Positions 35,467 to 44,710 of a stretch of DNA of 64,000 nt are shown in pieces; position 1 is the stretch's first letter, and every line of letters begins with the position of its first letter. The notes below the pieces were generated by a model. The model worked only from the letters and a program-made list of their open reading frames with translations, searched no databases and was not told the DNA's origin. Both the position numbers and the translations under genes were made by a program. The DNA comes from Cupriavidus sp. BIS7. GTDB lineage: Bacteria; Pseudomonadota; Gammaproteobacteria; Burkholderiales; Burkholderiaceae. The stretch lies in NCBI RefSeq assembly GCF_000292345.1, contig NZ_ALOU01000005.1:85630-149629 (forward strand). The letters are read 5' to 3'.

Positions 35467-36816
35467 TCAAATCGCCCCCACCGGCTGCTCGTGCGTGATC
35501 TTCGGGCGCATGTCGAGCACGCGTTGCGCCTTGCCCACGTTGGTCCGCGCGATGTCCGTCGCGCCCACCACCTGCACACGCGTGGTCACGCCGACATAGG
35601 TCTTGATCTGGGTCTTCAGTTCGCGCTCCAGCGATGCGCGGGCATCCGCCGACAGCGCGCCCGAGGATTCGGGGCGGGCCTCCACGCGTACCTCTAGCTG
35701 GTCCATATGGCCGTCACGCGTGACCACAAGCTGGTACTGCGGCGCAAGCGCGGGGGACTTCAGAATCAGTTCCTCGATCTGCGATGGGAACACGTTCACG
35801 CCACGGATGATCAGCATGTCGTCCGAGCGGCCCGTGATCTTGCCGATCCGGCGCATCGCGCGCGAGGTGGGCGGCAGCAGGCGCGTCAGGTCGCGCGTGC
35901 GGTAGCGGATCACGGGCAGCGCCTCCTTGGTCAGGGACGTGAACACCAGTTCGCCCTCGGCGCCGTCCGGCAGCACTTCGCCGGTCACGGGGTCGATGAT
36001 CTCTGCGTAGAAGTGGTCTTCCCAGATGACCGGGCCGTCCTTGCTCTCGATGCATTCGCAAGCCACGCCCGGGCCCATCACCTCGGACAAGCCGTAGATG
36101 TCCACCGCATCGATGCCGGCGCGCGCTTCGATCTCCGCGCGCATCGCGTCGGTCCACGGCTCTGCGCCGAAGATGCCAACCTTCAGCGACGACTCCGACG
36201 GGTCCATGCCCTGCCGCTCCATCTCCTCGATCAGGTTCAGCATGTACGACGGCGTGACCATGATGATGTTGGGCTGGAACTCGCGGATCAGCTGCACCTG
36301 CTTTTCGGTCTGTCCGCCGGACATCGGAATCACGGTGCAACCGGCCTTCTCCGCGCCATAGTGCGCACCAAGCCCGCCCGTGAACAGGCCGTAGCCGTAG
36401 CTCACGTGCACCAGGTCTCCAGCACGCCCGCCAGCCGCACGGATCGATCGGGCCACAACACCGGCCCAGGTATCGATGTCCTTCGCCGTATAGCCAACCA
36501 CGGTCGGCTTGCCGGTGGTGCCGCTCGACGCATGCACGCGCGCCACCTTTTCACGCGGCACGGCGAACATGCCGAACGGATAGTTGTCGCGCAGGTCCTT
36601 CTTGGTCAGGAACGGGAACTTGGCCAGGTCCGCCAGCGACTTGATGTCGTCCGGATGCACCCCGGCCGCCCGGAAGGCCGTTCGGTAGTGCGGCACGTTG
36701 TCGTAAGCATGGCGCACACTCCATTTGAGCCGCTCAAGCTGCAGTGCCTGCAGTTCATCGCGGCTGGCGCGCTCGATCGGCTCCAGCTCATTGGGGCTAG
36801 GGATGCGTTGAACCAT
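35467..36816 (-). CDS. paaK: Phenylacetate-CoA ligase
   Basis: A 449-residue AMP-forming ligase that converts phenylacetate to phenylacetyl-CoA, the first step of the aerobic CoA-dependent pathway. HASSGTTGKPTVVGYT (95-110) is the ATP loop; YGLSEVMGPGVACEC and GRSDDMLIIRGVNVFPSQIEE are characteristic of PaaK. It lies 103 bases downstream of paaN in the same orientation and is the last gene of the local paa cluster. Control by PaaX is likely. Confidence 0.96.
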   Translation of the reverse strand: MVQRIPSPNELEPIERASRDELQALQLERLKWSVRHAYDNVPHYRTAFRAAGVHPDDIKSLADLAKFPFLTKKDLRDNYPFGMFAVPREKVARVHASSGTTGKPTVVGYTAKDIDTWAGVVARSIRAAGGRAGDLVHVSYGYGLFTGGLGAHYGAEKAGCTVIPMSGGQTEKQVQLIREFQPNIIMVTPSYMLNLIEEMERQGMDPSESSLKVGIFGAEPWTDAMRAEIEARAGIDAVDIYGLSEVMGPGVACECIESKDGPVIWEDHFYAEIIDPVTGEVLPDGAEGELVFTSLTKEALPVIRYRTRDLTRLLPPTSRAMRRIGKITGRSDDMLIIRGVNVFPSQIEELILKSPALAPQYQLVVTRDGHMDQLEVRVEARPESSGALSADARASLERELKTQIKTYVGVTTRVQVVGATDIARTNVGKAQRVLDMRPKITHEQPVGAI

Positions 36817-36919
36817 TGTCTACTCCATCTAGTTATGATGGCGCCGCAAGAACGGGGGTGAGCGCCGGGGTAATGCGGGTACTTCGGAAATGCCGGGTAC
36901 TACCGATGAGCGCCGTGCC

Positions 36920-38584
36920 TCAGATGTGCGAGCGGCTCTGCACCACGCGGAAGCGATTGGCCACGAAAGCGGAATCGGACAGCGAAGCATTGGCTGCCGG
37001 GTTCGCGCCGGTGGCATGGAAGTCGCTGAACGCGGCCGACTGGTTGACGAACACGCCACCGGTCAGGTTGAGCGACAGCGCCACGCCAGCGTCTTCGGCG
37101 GCATCACGGATGCTTTCGGTGACGCCGGCGTCGGTCGTATAGGCCGACAGCGTCAGCGCGCCGTGATCGCGCACGCCACGATGCGCAAGCTCGATGCTGT
37201 GGGCGGTGCTGTCCGTCGCCACGATGAAGGAGATCGGGCCGAACAGCTCCTGCATGATCTTGCCTTCGTCGCTGGCGTCCACTTTCAGCACCAGCGGCGT
37301 ATGCACGCGGGCGCCGGGGAATTCCGGATGCTCCAGCGCGCGGCTGTCGACAACGATCTCGCCAAGCGAGCGCGACGATTCGATACGCGCCACGACGCCG
37401 TCGTTCTGAATCGCGCCAAGCAGTTCCACCGCGCGGGCCGGATCGGCGGTCAGCTTGCTCACGGCTTCGCCGATTGCCGCTGCAACCTGGTCGAAGCTGA
37501 CCTTGCCTTCCGGCGTATCGATGCCGTCCTTCGGCACATAGATGTTCTGGGGCGCGGTGCACATCTGGCCCGAGTACAACGCCAGCGAGAACACGATATT
37601 GCGCACCATGCCCTTGAAGTCGCTGGTCGAGTCGACCACGATCTGGTTGACGCCGGCCTTCTCCGTGTACACCTGCGCCTGATGCGCATTGCGTTCGAGC
37701 CAGTCACCGTTGGCGGTGCTGCCGGTGAAATCGATCAGCCGCACTTCCGGACGCAGCGCCAGGGTCGATGCCATGCGTTCGCTCGGATCATTCGCCACCA
37801 GCGTGACCAGGTTCGGATCAAAGCCCGCCTCGGCCAGCACTTCGCGCGCCACTTCCACGGTAATGGCCAGCGGCAGGATTGCGCCCGGATGCGGCTTGAC
37901 CACCACCGCGTTGCCGGTTGCCAGGCTGGCAAACAGGCCCGGGTAGCCGTTCCACGTCGGGAACGTGCAGCAGCCGATCACAAGACCCACGCCGCGCGGC
38001 ACCACGGCATAGCGCTTCTCCATGCGCAGCGGTTCGTTCTTGCCTTGCGGCTTCTCCCACGTGGCCGACTTCGGAATGCGGCGCATCTCGTCCCACGCAT
38101 AGGCCACCGCTTCCAGCCCCCGGTCCTGCGCGTGCGGGCCGCCAGCCTGGAACGCCATCATGAAAGCCTGCCCGGTGGTATGCATGACCGCATACGCAAT
38201 CTCGAAGCTGCGGCGGTTCAGGCGCTGCAGGATTTCCAGCGACACACCCACCCACGCCTCGGGGCCAGCCTTGCGCCATTGCGGCATGCCCTTGGCCACA
38301 CCGGCAAAGAGCTGGTCGAGGTCGGGCTTCGGATACGTGACACCAAGCGCCTCGCCATAGGGCGAGACTTCCTTGCCAGCCTGGCCGACCGTGCCGGGCT
38401 GCTGCAGCGCAAACGGCTTGTTCAGGCGCGCCTCGAAGGCGGCCTTGCCGTCGGCGTTAGCGGTTTCGCCGTAGACCTTGGGGCTCGGCATTTCGACAAA
38501 CGGACTCCAGTAGCCACGCGTGGCAATAGCTTGGGTGGCTTGGTCCAGCAGCGCCTGATGGCGTTCGAAAAACGGATGGGACAC
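36920..38584 (-). CDS. paaN: Phenylacetic acid degradation protein PaaN (aldehyde dehydrogenase-like)
   Basis: A 554-residue ALDH-superfamily protein of the stand-alone PaaN type, lacking the C-terminal MaoC hydratase domain of the E. coli PaaZ fusion. Marks are CCTFPTWNGYPG, YTEKAGVNQIVVD and the nucleophile in SGQMCTAPQNIYVP. It probably oxidises the semialdehyde formed after opening of the oxepin-CoA ring; that step then needs a separate hydratase not in this window. The GTG at 38584 follows GGAG by seven bases. It is 56 bases after paaE. Confidence 0.93.
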   Translation of the reverse strand: MSHPFFERHQALLDQATQAIATRGYWSPFVEMPSPKVYGETANADGKAAFEARLNKPFALQQPGTVGQAGKEVSPYGEALGVTYPKPDLDQLFAGVAKGMPQWRKAGPEAWVGVSLEILQRLNRRSFEIAYAVMHTTGQAFMMAFQAGGPHAQDRGLEAVAYAWDEMRRIPKSATWEKPQGKNEPLRMEKRYAVVPRGVGLVIGCCTFPTWNGYPGLFASLATGNAVVVKPHPGAILPLAITVEVAREVLAEAGFDPNLVTLVANDPSERMASTLALRPEVRLIDFTGSTANGDWLERNAHQAQVYTEKAGVNQIVVDSTSDFKGMVRNIVFSLALYSGQMCTAPQNIYVPKDGIDTPEGKVSFDQVAAAIGEAVSKLTADPARAVELLGAIQNDGVVARIESSRSLGEIVVDSRALEHPEFPGARVHTPLVLKVDASDEGKIMQELFGPISFIVATDSTAHSIELAHRGVRDHGALTLSAYTTDAGVTESIRDAAEDAGVALSLNLTGGVFVNQSAAFSDFHATGANPAANASLSDSAFVANRFRVVQSRSHI

Positions 38585-38640
38585 GTCTAGTCTCCGGGGG
38601 CGGGTATTTGTAAGGTCAAGCGGCGTCTGATGCCGACGCT

Positions 38641-39717
38641 TCAGGTTTCCTGGTCGAAGTCGATCACGAGCTTGTCGCTGACGGCATAGCTCTGGCAGCT
38701 CAGGATGAAGCCGCGTGCCACTTCGTAGTCTTCCAGTGCGAAGTTGACATCCATGTCGACCTCGCCTTCGATGCGCTTGCAGCGGCAGGTCGAGCAAACC
38801 CCGCCCTTGCATGCGTAAGGCAACTCGATGCCCTGGGCCAGCGCGGCATCCAGCACCGATTCCTTGTTCTTCTCCAGCGTGAACGTGCGCGTGCGGCCGT
38901 CCTGGATCACGGTTACCTCGCACTGCTGCTGGCCTACCTGCTTGTGCGCATGCGCGGCCGGGCGGGCCGAAGGAATGCTGGTGGCGAACAGCTCGCGCTT
39001 GATGCGGCTCTTGTCCACGCCGTTGTCCAGCAACGCCTGCGATACCTCTTCCATCATCGAGTGCGGGCCGCAGATGAAAGCGACATCGATGTCCTGCGGC
39101 TTCACCCAGTGCGTGAGCAGCGCATTGACCTTCTCGCCGTCGATGCGGCCATTGAACAGGTCGATATCCAGTTGCTCGCGGCTCAGCACGAAGACCAGGT
39201 TGAAGCGCTGCAGGTACGTGTCCTTCAGGTCTTCGAGCTCTTCCTTGAACAGCACCGACGACGACGCGCGGTTGCCGTAGAACAGCGTGAAGCGGCTCTG
39301 CGGCTCCGCCTGCAGCGTGGTCTTGATGATCGACAGCATCGGCGTGATGCCGCTGCCGGCCGCAAATGCAACGTAGTGCTTCGCCTGGGTTGCCGAGAGC
39401 GGCACGTGGAAGTTCCCGGCCGGCGGCATCACGTCCAGCGTCATGCCAGGCCGTAGTTGCTCGTTGGCCCAGTTAGAGAACAGGCCGCCATCCACACGCT
39501 TGATCGCCACGCGCAGTTGCTCGTCCTGCACTGCCGAGCAGATCGAATAGGAACGGCGCACTTCATCGCCGTCGATACCCGTGCGCAGCGTCAGGTGCTG
39601 GCCCTGCACGTAGCGGAACGTTTCGGACAGTTCGCCGGGCACGGCAAACGTCACCGCCACTGCGTCGCGCGTTTCGCGCGTGACCGAAGCCACGGTCAGT
39701 TCATGGAATTTGCTCAT
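38641..39717 (-). CDS. paaE: Phenylacetyl-CoA epoxidase reductase subunit
   Basis: A 358-residue reductase that supplies electrons from NADPH to the PaaABC epoxidase. The order is FAD domain (RRSYSICSA), NADP domain (GSGITPMLS, then FICGPHSMM), then a C-terminal 2Fe-2S domain with CKGGVCSTCRC and a distant Cys in ILSCQSYA. ATG at 39717 excludes a run of 17 residues that lacks family similarity. It lies 14 bases after paaD. Confidence 0.96.
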   Translation of the reverse strand: MSKFHELTVASVTRETRDAVAVTFAVPGELSETFRYVQGQHLTLRTGIDGDEVRRSYSICSAVQDEQLRVAIKRVDGGLFSNWANEQLRPGMTLDVMPPAGNFHVPLSATQAKHYVAFAAGSGITPMLSIIKTTLQAEPQSRFTLFYGNRASSSVLFKEELEDLKDTYLQRFNLVFVLSREQLDIDLFNGRIDGEKVNALLTHWVKPQDIDVAFICGPHSMMEEVSQALLDNGVDKSRIKRELFATSIPSARPAAHAHKQVGQQQCEVTVIQDGRTRTFTLEKNKESVLDAALAQGIELPYACKGGVCSTCRCKRIEGEVDMDVNFALEDYEVARGFILSCQSYAVSDKLVIDFDQET

Positions 39718-39731
39718 GTTCCGCACCTTGT

Positions 39732-40259
39732 CTAGTGGGCCTTGAAGTAATCGAACGGCTCGCGGCAATCGCCACAGCGATACAGCGCCTTACAGGCCGT
39801 GGAACCGAACTGGCTGACCAGCCGCGTGTGGTGCGATCCGCAATGCGGACAGGCCACCACCAGCACTGGTGAAGACCGGCGGCTGATACCGCTGATATCG
39901 ATCACCTGCTGTGCCGGAGGTGCAATGCCATAGCCACTCAGGTTGGCCTTGCCACGCGCGGTCATCCAGTCGGTGGTCCATGCCGGCGCCAGCCGCGTTT
40001 CCACGCGCACGCTGTTCACGCCCTGCGCGGCCAGTACCGCTTCAACGTTCTCGCGGATCGCGGTCATCGCCGGACAGCCGGAGTACGTCGGCGTGATGGT
40101 GACCACGCAGGTGTCGTCCTGCCACGCCACGTCGCGCACGATGCCGAGGTCCACCACCGAAATCACGGGAATCTCGGGGTCCGGCACCGCGTCGAGCCAG
40201 GACCAGACCTGTTCGATGGCGGGCAACGCCAGTGCGTGGGTAGACGCCTGGGCAGTCAT
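39732..40259 (-). CDS. paaD: Phenylacetyl-CoA epoxidase maturation subunit PaaD
   Basis: A 175-residue protein of the MIP18/DUF59-like family needed for epoxidase activity, probably through iron-centre assembly. VPDPEIPVISVVDLGIV and TPTYSGCPAM are the DUF59 marks; the C-terminus has a zinc-ribbon-like set of four Cys (CPHCGS, then CGDCREPF). The start at 40259 is five bases after the paaC stop, showing tight coupling. Confidence 0.95.
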   Translation of the reverse strand: MTAQASTHALALPAIEQVWSWLDAVPDPEIPVISVVDLGIVRDVAWQDDTCVVTITPTYSGCPAMTAIRENVEAVLAAQGVNSVRVETRLAPAWTTDWMTARGKANLSGYGIAPPAQQVIDISGISRRSSPVLVVACPHCGSHHTRLVSQFGSTACKALYRCGDCREPFDYFKAH

Positions 40260-40264
40260 GGCGC

Positions 40265-41029
40265 TCACCACTGTGCGCCGGGATAGGCGCGCTGCAGGAA
40301 CTGCATCTCGGCCAGCAGATAGCCAAGGTGTTCGGTATGACGGCCGTGGCGGCCACCGCTTTGCGCCCATTGGTCTGCAGGCACGCGCAGTGTGGCTTCG
40401 GCCAGCACCTCGGCGACGTGGTGCTGCCAGGGCTCGCCCAGCGTGGCCGGGTCGGGAACCACGCCTTGCTGAACCAATGCCGCATCGGCGGCATCGGCCT
40501 CGAACAACTCGCCGGTGTACATCCACAGGTCGTCGAATGCTTCCTGCATGCGGCGGTGGCTCTCTTCGGTGCCATCGCCAAGGCGCACCACCAGGTCCGC
40601 GCTGCGGCGCACGTGGTAGGTCACTTCCTTGAGCGACTTGGCCGCGATTTCCGCGATTCGCGCATCGGTCGAGCGCTGCAGCCCCTCCAGCACGAAGTAG
40701 TGCCAGGTATCGAACAGGAACTGGCGCGCCAGCGTATCCGCGTAGCTGCCGTTCGGCTGCTCCACCAGCAGCAGGTTGCGGAACTGGTGCGCGTCGCGCA
40801 GGTAGGCGAGCTGGTCGGCCGTGCGGCGGGTGCCCTTGACCTCGCCCTCGATTTCACCTGCGTAGCCGAGCCACATACGGGTCTGGCCGATCAGGTCCAG
40901 CGCGACGTTGGTCAGCGCAATGTCTTCTTCCAGCGCCGGCCCGCGGCCGCACCACTCCGACAGGCGTTGGCCGAGCACCAGCGTTGAGTCGCCGAGCCGC
41001 AGCAGGTATTCGAGCTTGTGGGTGTTCAT
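40265..41029 (-). CDS. paaC: Phenylacetyl-CoA epoxidase structural subunit PaaC
   Basis: A 254-residue ferritin-like helical protein that forms the stable PaaAC core without binding iron itself. Recognisable parts are LLRLGDSTLVLGQRLSEW, DIALTNVALDLIGQ, FLFDTWHYFVLEGL and GRHGRHTEHLGYLLAEMQ. ATG at 41029 is used. It lies 25 bases downstream of paaB. Confidence 0.96.
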   Translation of the reverse strand: MNTHKLEYLLRLGDSTLVLGQRLSEWCGRGPALEEDIALTNVALDLIGQTRMWLGYAGEIEGEVKGTRRTADQLAYLRDAHQFRNLLLVEQPNGSYADTLARQFLFDTWHYFVLEGLQRSTDARIAEIAAKSLKEVTYHVRRSADLVVRLGDGTEESHRRMQEAFDDLWMYTGELFEADAADAALVQQGVVPDPATLGEPWQHHVAEVLAEATLRVPADQWAQSGGRHGRHTEHLGYLLAEMQFLQRAYPGAQW

Positions 41030-41054
41030 CGCAATGCTTCCTTTTCGGCAGGGC

Positions 41055-41336
41055 TCAGATGTGCTTGACCGCATCCGGCATCGGGAAGAACGTCGGGTGC
41101 CGGTAGACCTTGCTGTTGGCCGGCTCGAACAGCGGGCCCTTGTCGCTCGGGCTGCTGGCCATCACGTCGCCCGCCTTCACCACCCAGACGCTGACTCCCT
41201 CGTTGCGGCGCGTGTAGACGTCGCGTGCGTTCTTGATCGCCATTTCGCCGTCTGGCGCGTGCAGGCTTCCCACGTGCTTGTGGGCCAGACCGTGCTGGCT
41301 GCGGATAAAGATCTCCCAAAGCGGCCACTCTTTCAT
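41055..41336 (-). CDS. paaB: Phenylacetyl-CoA epoxidase subunit PaaB
   Basis: A 93-residue subunit of usual length, with WPLWEIFIRSQHGLAHKHVG at the N-terminus, ARDVYTRRNEGVSVWVV in the middle and a VYRHPTFF end. It bridges PaaAC units in the multicomponent epoxidase. It lies 67 bases after paaA. Confidence 0.96.
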   Translation of the reverse strand: MKEWPLWEIFIRSQHGLAHKHVGSLHAPDGEMAIKNARDVYTRRNEGVSVWVVKAGDVMASSPSDKGPLFEPANSKVYRHPTFFPMPDAVKHI

Positions 41337-41403
41337 GGCAACCTCCTGTGTGTGTCGGTTCGAAGGGGAGCGGCGACGGGCGCCGCGGGGTCAGGCCCTG
41401 GCG

Positions 41404-42399
41404 TCAGGCCGCGGCCCGGCTGGATTCGCTGGCCGCGCGGTCGGCGTGGGCCATCAGTGCATCGCGGAACCAGGCGCCGTCGTCCCACGCCTTGACGCGT
41501 GTGCGCAGGCGGTCGCGGTTGCACGGGCCGTTGCCCTGGATCACGTTGTAGAACTCGGACCAGTCGATCTCGCCGAAGTCATAGTGGCCGCGTTCCTCGT
41601 TCCACTTCAGGTCGGGATCGGGAATGGTCAGGCCCAGGTACTCGGCTTGCGGCACGGTCTGGTCAACCATCTTCTGGCGCAAGTCATCGTTGGAGAACAG
41701 CTTGATGCGCCATGCCATCGATTGCGCGCTGTTGGGCGAATCGCCGTCAGACGGCCCGAACATCATCAGGGCCGGCCACCACCAGCGGTTGATCGCATCC
41801 TGAGCCATCTGTTTCTGCTCGGGCGTGCCGTTGCACAGCGCCAGCAGGATGTCGTAGCCCTGGCGCTGGTGGAACGACTCCTCCTTGCACACGCGCACCA
41901 TCGCACGGGCATACGGGCCGAACGAGCAGCGGCACAGCGGCACCTGGTTGATAATCGCCGACCCGTCCACCAGCCAGCCGATCATGCCGATATCGGCCCA
42001 GTTCAGCGTGGGGTAGTTGAAGATGCTCGAGTACTTGGCGCGGCCGGCATGAAGGTCGCCCATCATCTGGTCGCGCGACACGCCCAGCGTTTCGGCAGCG
42101 CTATATAGATACAGTCCGTGGCCGGCCTCGTCCTGGATCTTGGCCAGCAGCACGGCCTTGCGTTCCAGCGTGGGAGCCCGCGTGACCCAGTTGCCTTCAG
42201 GCAGCTGGCCAACGATTTCCGAATGCGCGTGCTGCGAGATCTGGCGGACCAGCGTCTTGCGGTACGCCTCCGGCATCCAGTCCTTGGCCTCGATCTTGAT
42301 ACCGGCGTCCACGCGCGCCTGGAACTGCTGTTCCTGCGGGTCCAACTCGTCGATCGCCCGGAGCCTTGTCGCTCCTGTCTCCACCATCTGTGCGTACAT
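41404..42399 (-). CDS. paaA: Phenylacetyl-CoA epoxidase catalytic subunit PaaA
   Basis: A 331-residue di-iron oxygenase subunit that epoxidises the ring of phenylacetyl-CoA. Iron ligands lie in [17 protein letters not shown] (Glu, His) and [15 protein letters not shown] (Glu, His). It is the first gene of paaABCDE-N-K. ATG at 42399 follows GGAG by five bases; an in-frame upstream TTG is not supported. Its promoter lies in the 130 bases shared with divergent paaX. Confidence 0.97.
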   Translation of the reverse strand: MYAQMVETGATRLRAIDELDPQEQQFQARVDAGIKIEAKDWMPEAYRKTLVRQISQHAHSEIVGQLPEGNWVTRAPTLERKAVLLAKIQDEAGHGLYLYSAAETLGVSRDQMMGDLHAGRAKYSSIFNYPTLNWADIGMIGWLVDGSAIINQVPLCRCSFGPYARAMVRVCKEESFHQRQGYDILLALCNGTPEQKQMAQDAINRWWWPALMMFGPSDGDSPNSAQSMAWRIKLFSNDDLRQKMVDQTVPQAEYLGLTIPDPDLKWNEERGHYDFGEIDWSEFYNVIQGNGPCNRDRLRTRVKAWDDGAWFRDALMAHADRAASESSRAAA

Positions 42400-42471
42400 G
42401 CCTGCTCCGCCTTGTAGGGTCTGAATCTGCGTCTTGACTTGGATCAAGCTTCGTCAGTTGCAATGGATGGT

Positions 42472-42514
42472 AGTGATACAATTTGATTCAAGCAATTTGC
42501 GTTTGTGTATCACT
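42472..42514. promoter_or_regulatory. Perfect inverted repeat between paaA and paaX, candidate PaaX operator
   Basis: AGTGATACA at 42472-42480 and TGTATCACT at 42506-42514 are exact reverse complements separated by 25 bases. The spacer includes TTGATTCAAG, which contains a TGATTC core like that reported in PaaX sites of other bacteria. The element is centred between the two divergent starts and could control both paaA and paaX. Confidence 0.55.
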
Positions 42515-42529
42515 TTCAGGGAGTGCCAG

Positions 42530-43474
42530 ATGACCGCCAAAGTGCCCGATGCGGTGTCTCCCCGCGTGACGCGGCTGGCACGCGGGCTCAAGCTCGGCGC
42601 CAATTCACTGCTGGTGACGCTGTACGGTGACGTGATAGCCCCACGTCCGCAGGCAATCTGGCTGGGCAGCCTGATCCGGCTCGCGGCGCCGTTCGGCATC
42701 AATGACCGGCTGGTGCGCACGGCCACGTTCAGGCTTGCGGCCGACGATTGGCTGACCGCCACCCGCATCGGCCGGCGCAGCTACTACGCGCTATCAGAAA
42801 CCGGCCTGCAACGCGTGCTGCACGCGGGCAAGCGCATCTACGCCGGCGAGGCCCCCGAATGGGACGGGCGCTGGACGCTGGCGCTATCGCGCCATGACAC
42901 ACGCGCCACCATGCGGCAACGGCTCAAGCGTGAACTGCTGTGGGAAGGCTTCGGCGCAATCGCCCCCGGGGTGCTGGCACACCCGAACGCGGACCTGGCT
43001 TCGCTGCGTGAAATCATCCTGAGCGCGGGCGCCCAGCAGTACGTGGCGGTGATGGAAGCGCACAGCGTGGAGGCGTTCTCGCCGCAGCCGCTTCAGACGC
43101 TGATGCACCACACGTTCAAGCTCGATGCCGTGGCTGCCGCGTGGAATTCGCTGCTGCGGCGCTTCTCGGCGCTGGCGGCCGATGCCGGCCAGCTTCCTCC
43201 CGCCGATGCGTTCTTCGTACGGACGCTGCTGGTGCACGAGTATCGGCGCGTGTTGCTGCGCGATCCCAACCTGCCGGAAGCATTGCTGCCGCACGATTGG
43301 CCGGGCCGCACCGCGCGCAGCCTCTGCCGCAGCCTATATCGCGCACTGCTTGATGCCAGCGAAGCGCATCTGCGCGACGCGGTGGAGACCGCGGATGGCC
43401 CGATTCATCACGCCGACAGCGTGCTGCGCGCCCGGTTTGGGCACGCGAGCGATGCCGGGCAGGATGCCAGGTAG
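42530..43474 (+). CDS. paaX: PaaX-family transcriptional repressor of phenylacetate degradation
   Basis: A 314-residue repressor that in well-studied members binds phenylacetyl-CoA. The N-terminal winged helix covers GANSLLVTLYGDVIAP to RLVRTATFRLAADDWL; the middle contains WDGRWTLALSR, and the C-terminal PaaX_C region includes LLVHEYRRVLLRDPNLP. ATG at 42530 is used, as upstream codons fall in the operator region. A short hairpin (GTAGGCA/TGCCTAC) overlaps the stop codon. Divergent from paaABCDE-N-K. Confidence 0.95.
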   Translation: MTAKVPDAVSPRVTRLARGLKLGANSLLVTLYGDVIAPRPQAIWLGSLIRLAAPFGINDRLVRTATFRLAADDWLTATRIGRRSYYALSETGLQRVLHAGKRIYAGEAPEWDGRWTLALSRHDTRATMRQRLKRELLWEGFGAIAPGVLAHPNADLASLREIILSAGAQQYVAVMEAHSVEAFSPQPLQTLMHHTFKLDAVAAAWNSLLRRFSALAADAGQLPPADAFFVRTLLVHEYRRVLLRDPNLPEALLPHDWPGRTARSLCRSLYRALLDASEAHLRDAVETADGPIHHADSVLRARFGHASDAGQDAR

Positions 43475-43535
43475 GCAGCATGCCTACTGTAAAGTACGCC
43501 CTATCTCCGTTTTTGCCTCTGCCAGCAGCATTCCC

Positions 43536-43655
43536 ATGAGCACCGATCATTCCCAAGTGGAGGCCACGCCTCCGCTGCATCTCGCCAGCTTTTTGCACGG
43601 TGGCCGTGGCAGCAAGATCGCCCGCGGTCAACCGGGACTGACGGTCGCGCCATGA
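43536..43655 (+). pseudogene. selD: selD remnant (selenide, water dikinase with internal deletion)
   Basis: A 39-codon frame. Codons 13-29 read PLHLASFLHGGRGSKIARG and resemble the N-terminal active-site segment of SelD, where a HGGGCGCKIAPG-like motif holds the catalytic Cys/Sec and Lys. Here one residue is missing and both Cys are gone. The frame then ends QPGLTVAP with a TGA that overlaps the mnmH start as ATGA. In related genomes selD usually precedes mnmH, so this looks like the first and last codons of selD joined by a large deletion. SelD itself is about 350 residues. Recognition rests on this short match and on position. Confidence 0.6.
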
Positions 43656-44710
43656 AACCCGTTGTACGCATCGAAGACCGCCACGGTTTCGACACCATCA
43701 TCGACGCCCGCTCGCCTGCGGAATTCGAGATCGACCACATTCCCGGCGCCATCAATTGCCCCGTTCTCGACAACGAGGAGCGGCGCATCGTCGGCACGCT
43801 GTACAAGCAGGTTGGCGCGTTCGAGGCCCGGCGCGTAGGCGGCGCCATGGTGGCGGCCAATCTGGCCCGTCATCTGCACGAACGGTTTGCCGATCAGCCG
43901 CAGGGCTGGCGGCCGCTCGTGTATTGCTGGCGCGGCGGGCTGCGCAGCGGCTCGATGACAACCTGGCTGCGCATGGTGGGCTGGGATGCCCAGCAGCTTG
44001 CAGGCGGCTACAAGTCCTGGCGGCGCCACGTCATCGCCATGCTGGAGGAACAGTGCCAGCGCCTGCCGCTGGTGGTGATCTGCGGCGCCACGGGCAGTGG
44101 CAAGACGCGCGTGCTGCATGAACTGGCTGCCCAGGGCGAACAGGTCCTGGACCTCGAAGGCCTGGCGCAGCACAAGGGGTCGCTGCTCGGCGCGCTGCCG
44201 GATACCCCGCAGCCATCGCAAACCGCATTCGAAACCGCCCTGGCGGACGCAATGGAGCGCGTCGATCTTTCCCGTCCGCTATACGTGGAAGGCGAAAGCG
44301 CACGAATCGGCACGCTCAACCTGCCGGTGCCGCTGGTTGCCCGCATGCGTGACAGCGTGTGCCTGGAGATTGAGGCCCCGCTCGCGGCGCGGCTCGATTT
44401 TCTGTTGCACGACTATGCGTACCTTGGCGATCGCCCCGCGTGGCTGGCCGATCAGCTTGAGCGGCTGAAGCCATTGCACGGCAAGGAGACCATCGGCGCC
44501 TGGCAGAGCATGGTCAGCGCTGGCGACCTGCCACACCTGTTCGCCGAACTGGCCACGCGACATTACGACCCTTCCTACGCACGATCGCAACGCAAGCATT
44601 TCCACAGGTGGGAAGACCGCATGGTCGTAGCGGCAGACAGCCTGTCGGCACAGGGCATCAAGGCGCTCGCGCATACCATCGCGGAAGTCGTGAAGGCCCG
44701 CTCAGCCTGA
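43652..44710 (+). CDS. mnmH: tRNA 2-selenouridine synthase
   Basis: A 352-residue enzyme (MnmH, formerly SelU/YbbB) that replaces sulfur of 2-thiouridine at the tRNA wobble position by selenium, through a geranylated intermediate. The N-terminal rhodanese domain has catalytic Cys92 in VYCWRGGLRSG; the C-terminal domain has a P-loop GATGSGKT (145-152) and KHFHRWEDRM near the end. Length and motifs are intact. It depends on selenophosphate from SelD, yet only a scrap of selD remains upstream. It may still act in geranylation, or use SelD encoded elsewhere. Confidence 0.94.
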   Translation: MKPVVRIEDRHGFDTIIDARSPAEFEIDHIPGAINCPVLDNEERRIVGTLYKQVGAFEARRVGGAMVAANLARHLHERFADQPQGWRPLVYCWRGGLRSGSMTTWLRMVGWDAQQLAGGYKSWRRHVIAMLEEQCQRLPLVVICGATGSGKTRVLHELAAQGEQVLDLEGLAQHKGSLLGALPDTPQPSQTAFETALADAMERVDLSRPLYVEGESARIGTLNLPVPLVARMRDSVCLEIEAPLAARLDFLLHDYAYLGDRPAWLADQLERLKPLHGKETIGAWQSMVSAGDLPHLFAELATRHYDPSYARSQRKHFHRWEDRMVVAADSLSAQGIKALAHTIAEVVKARSA

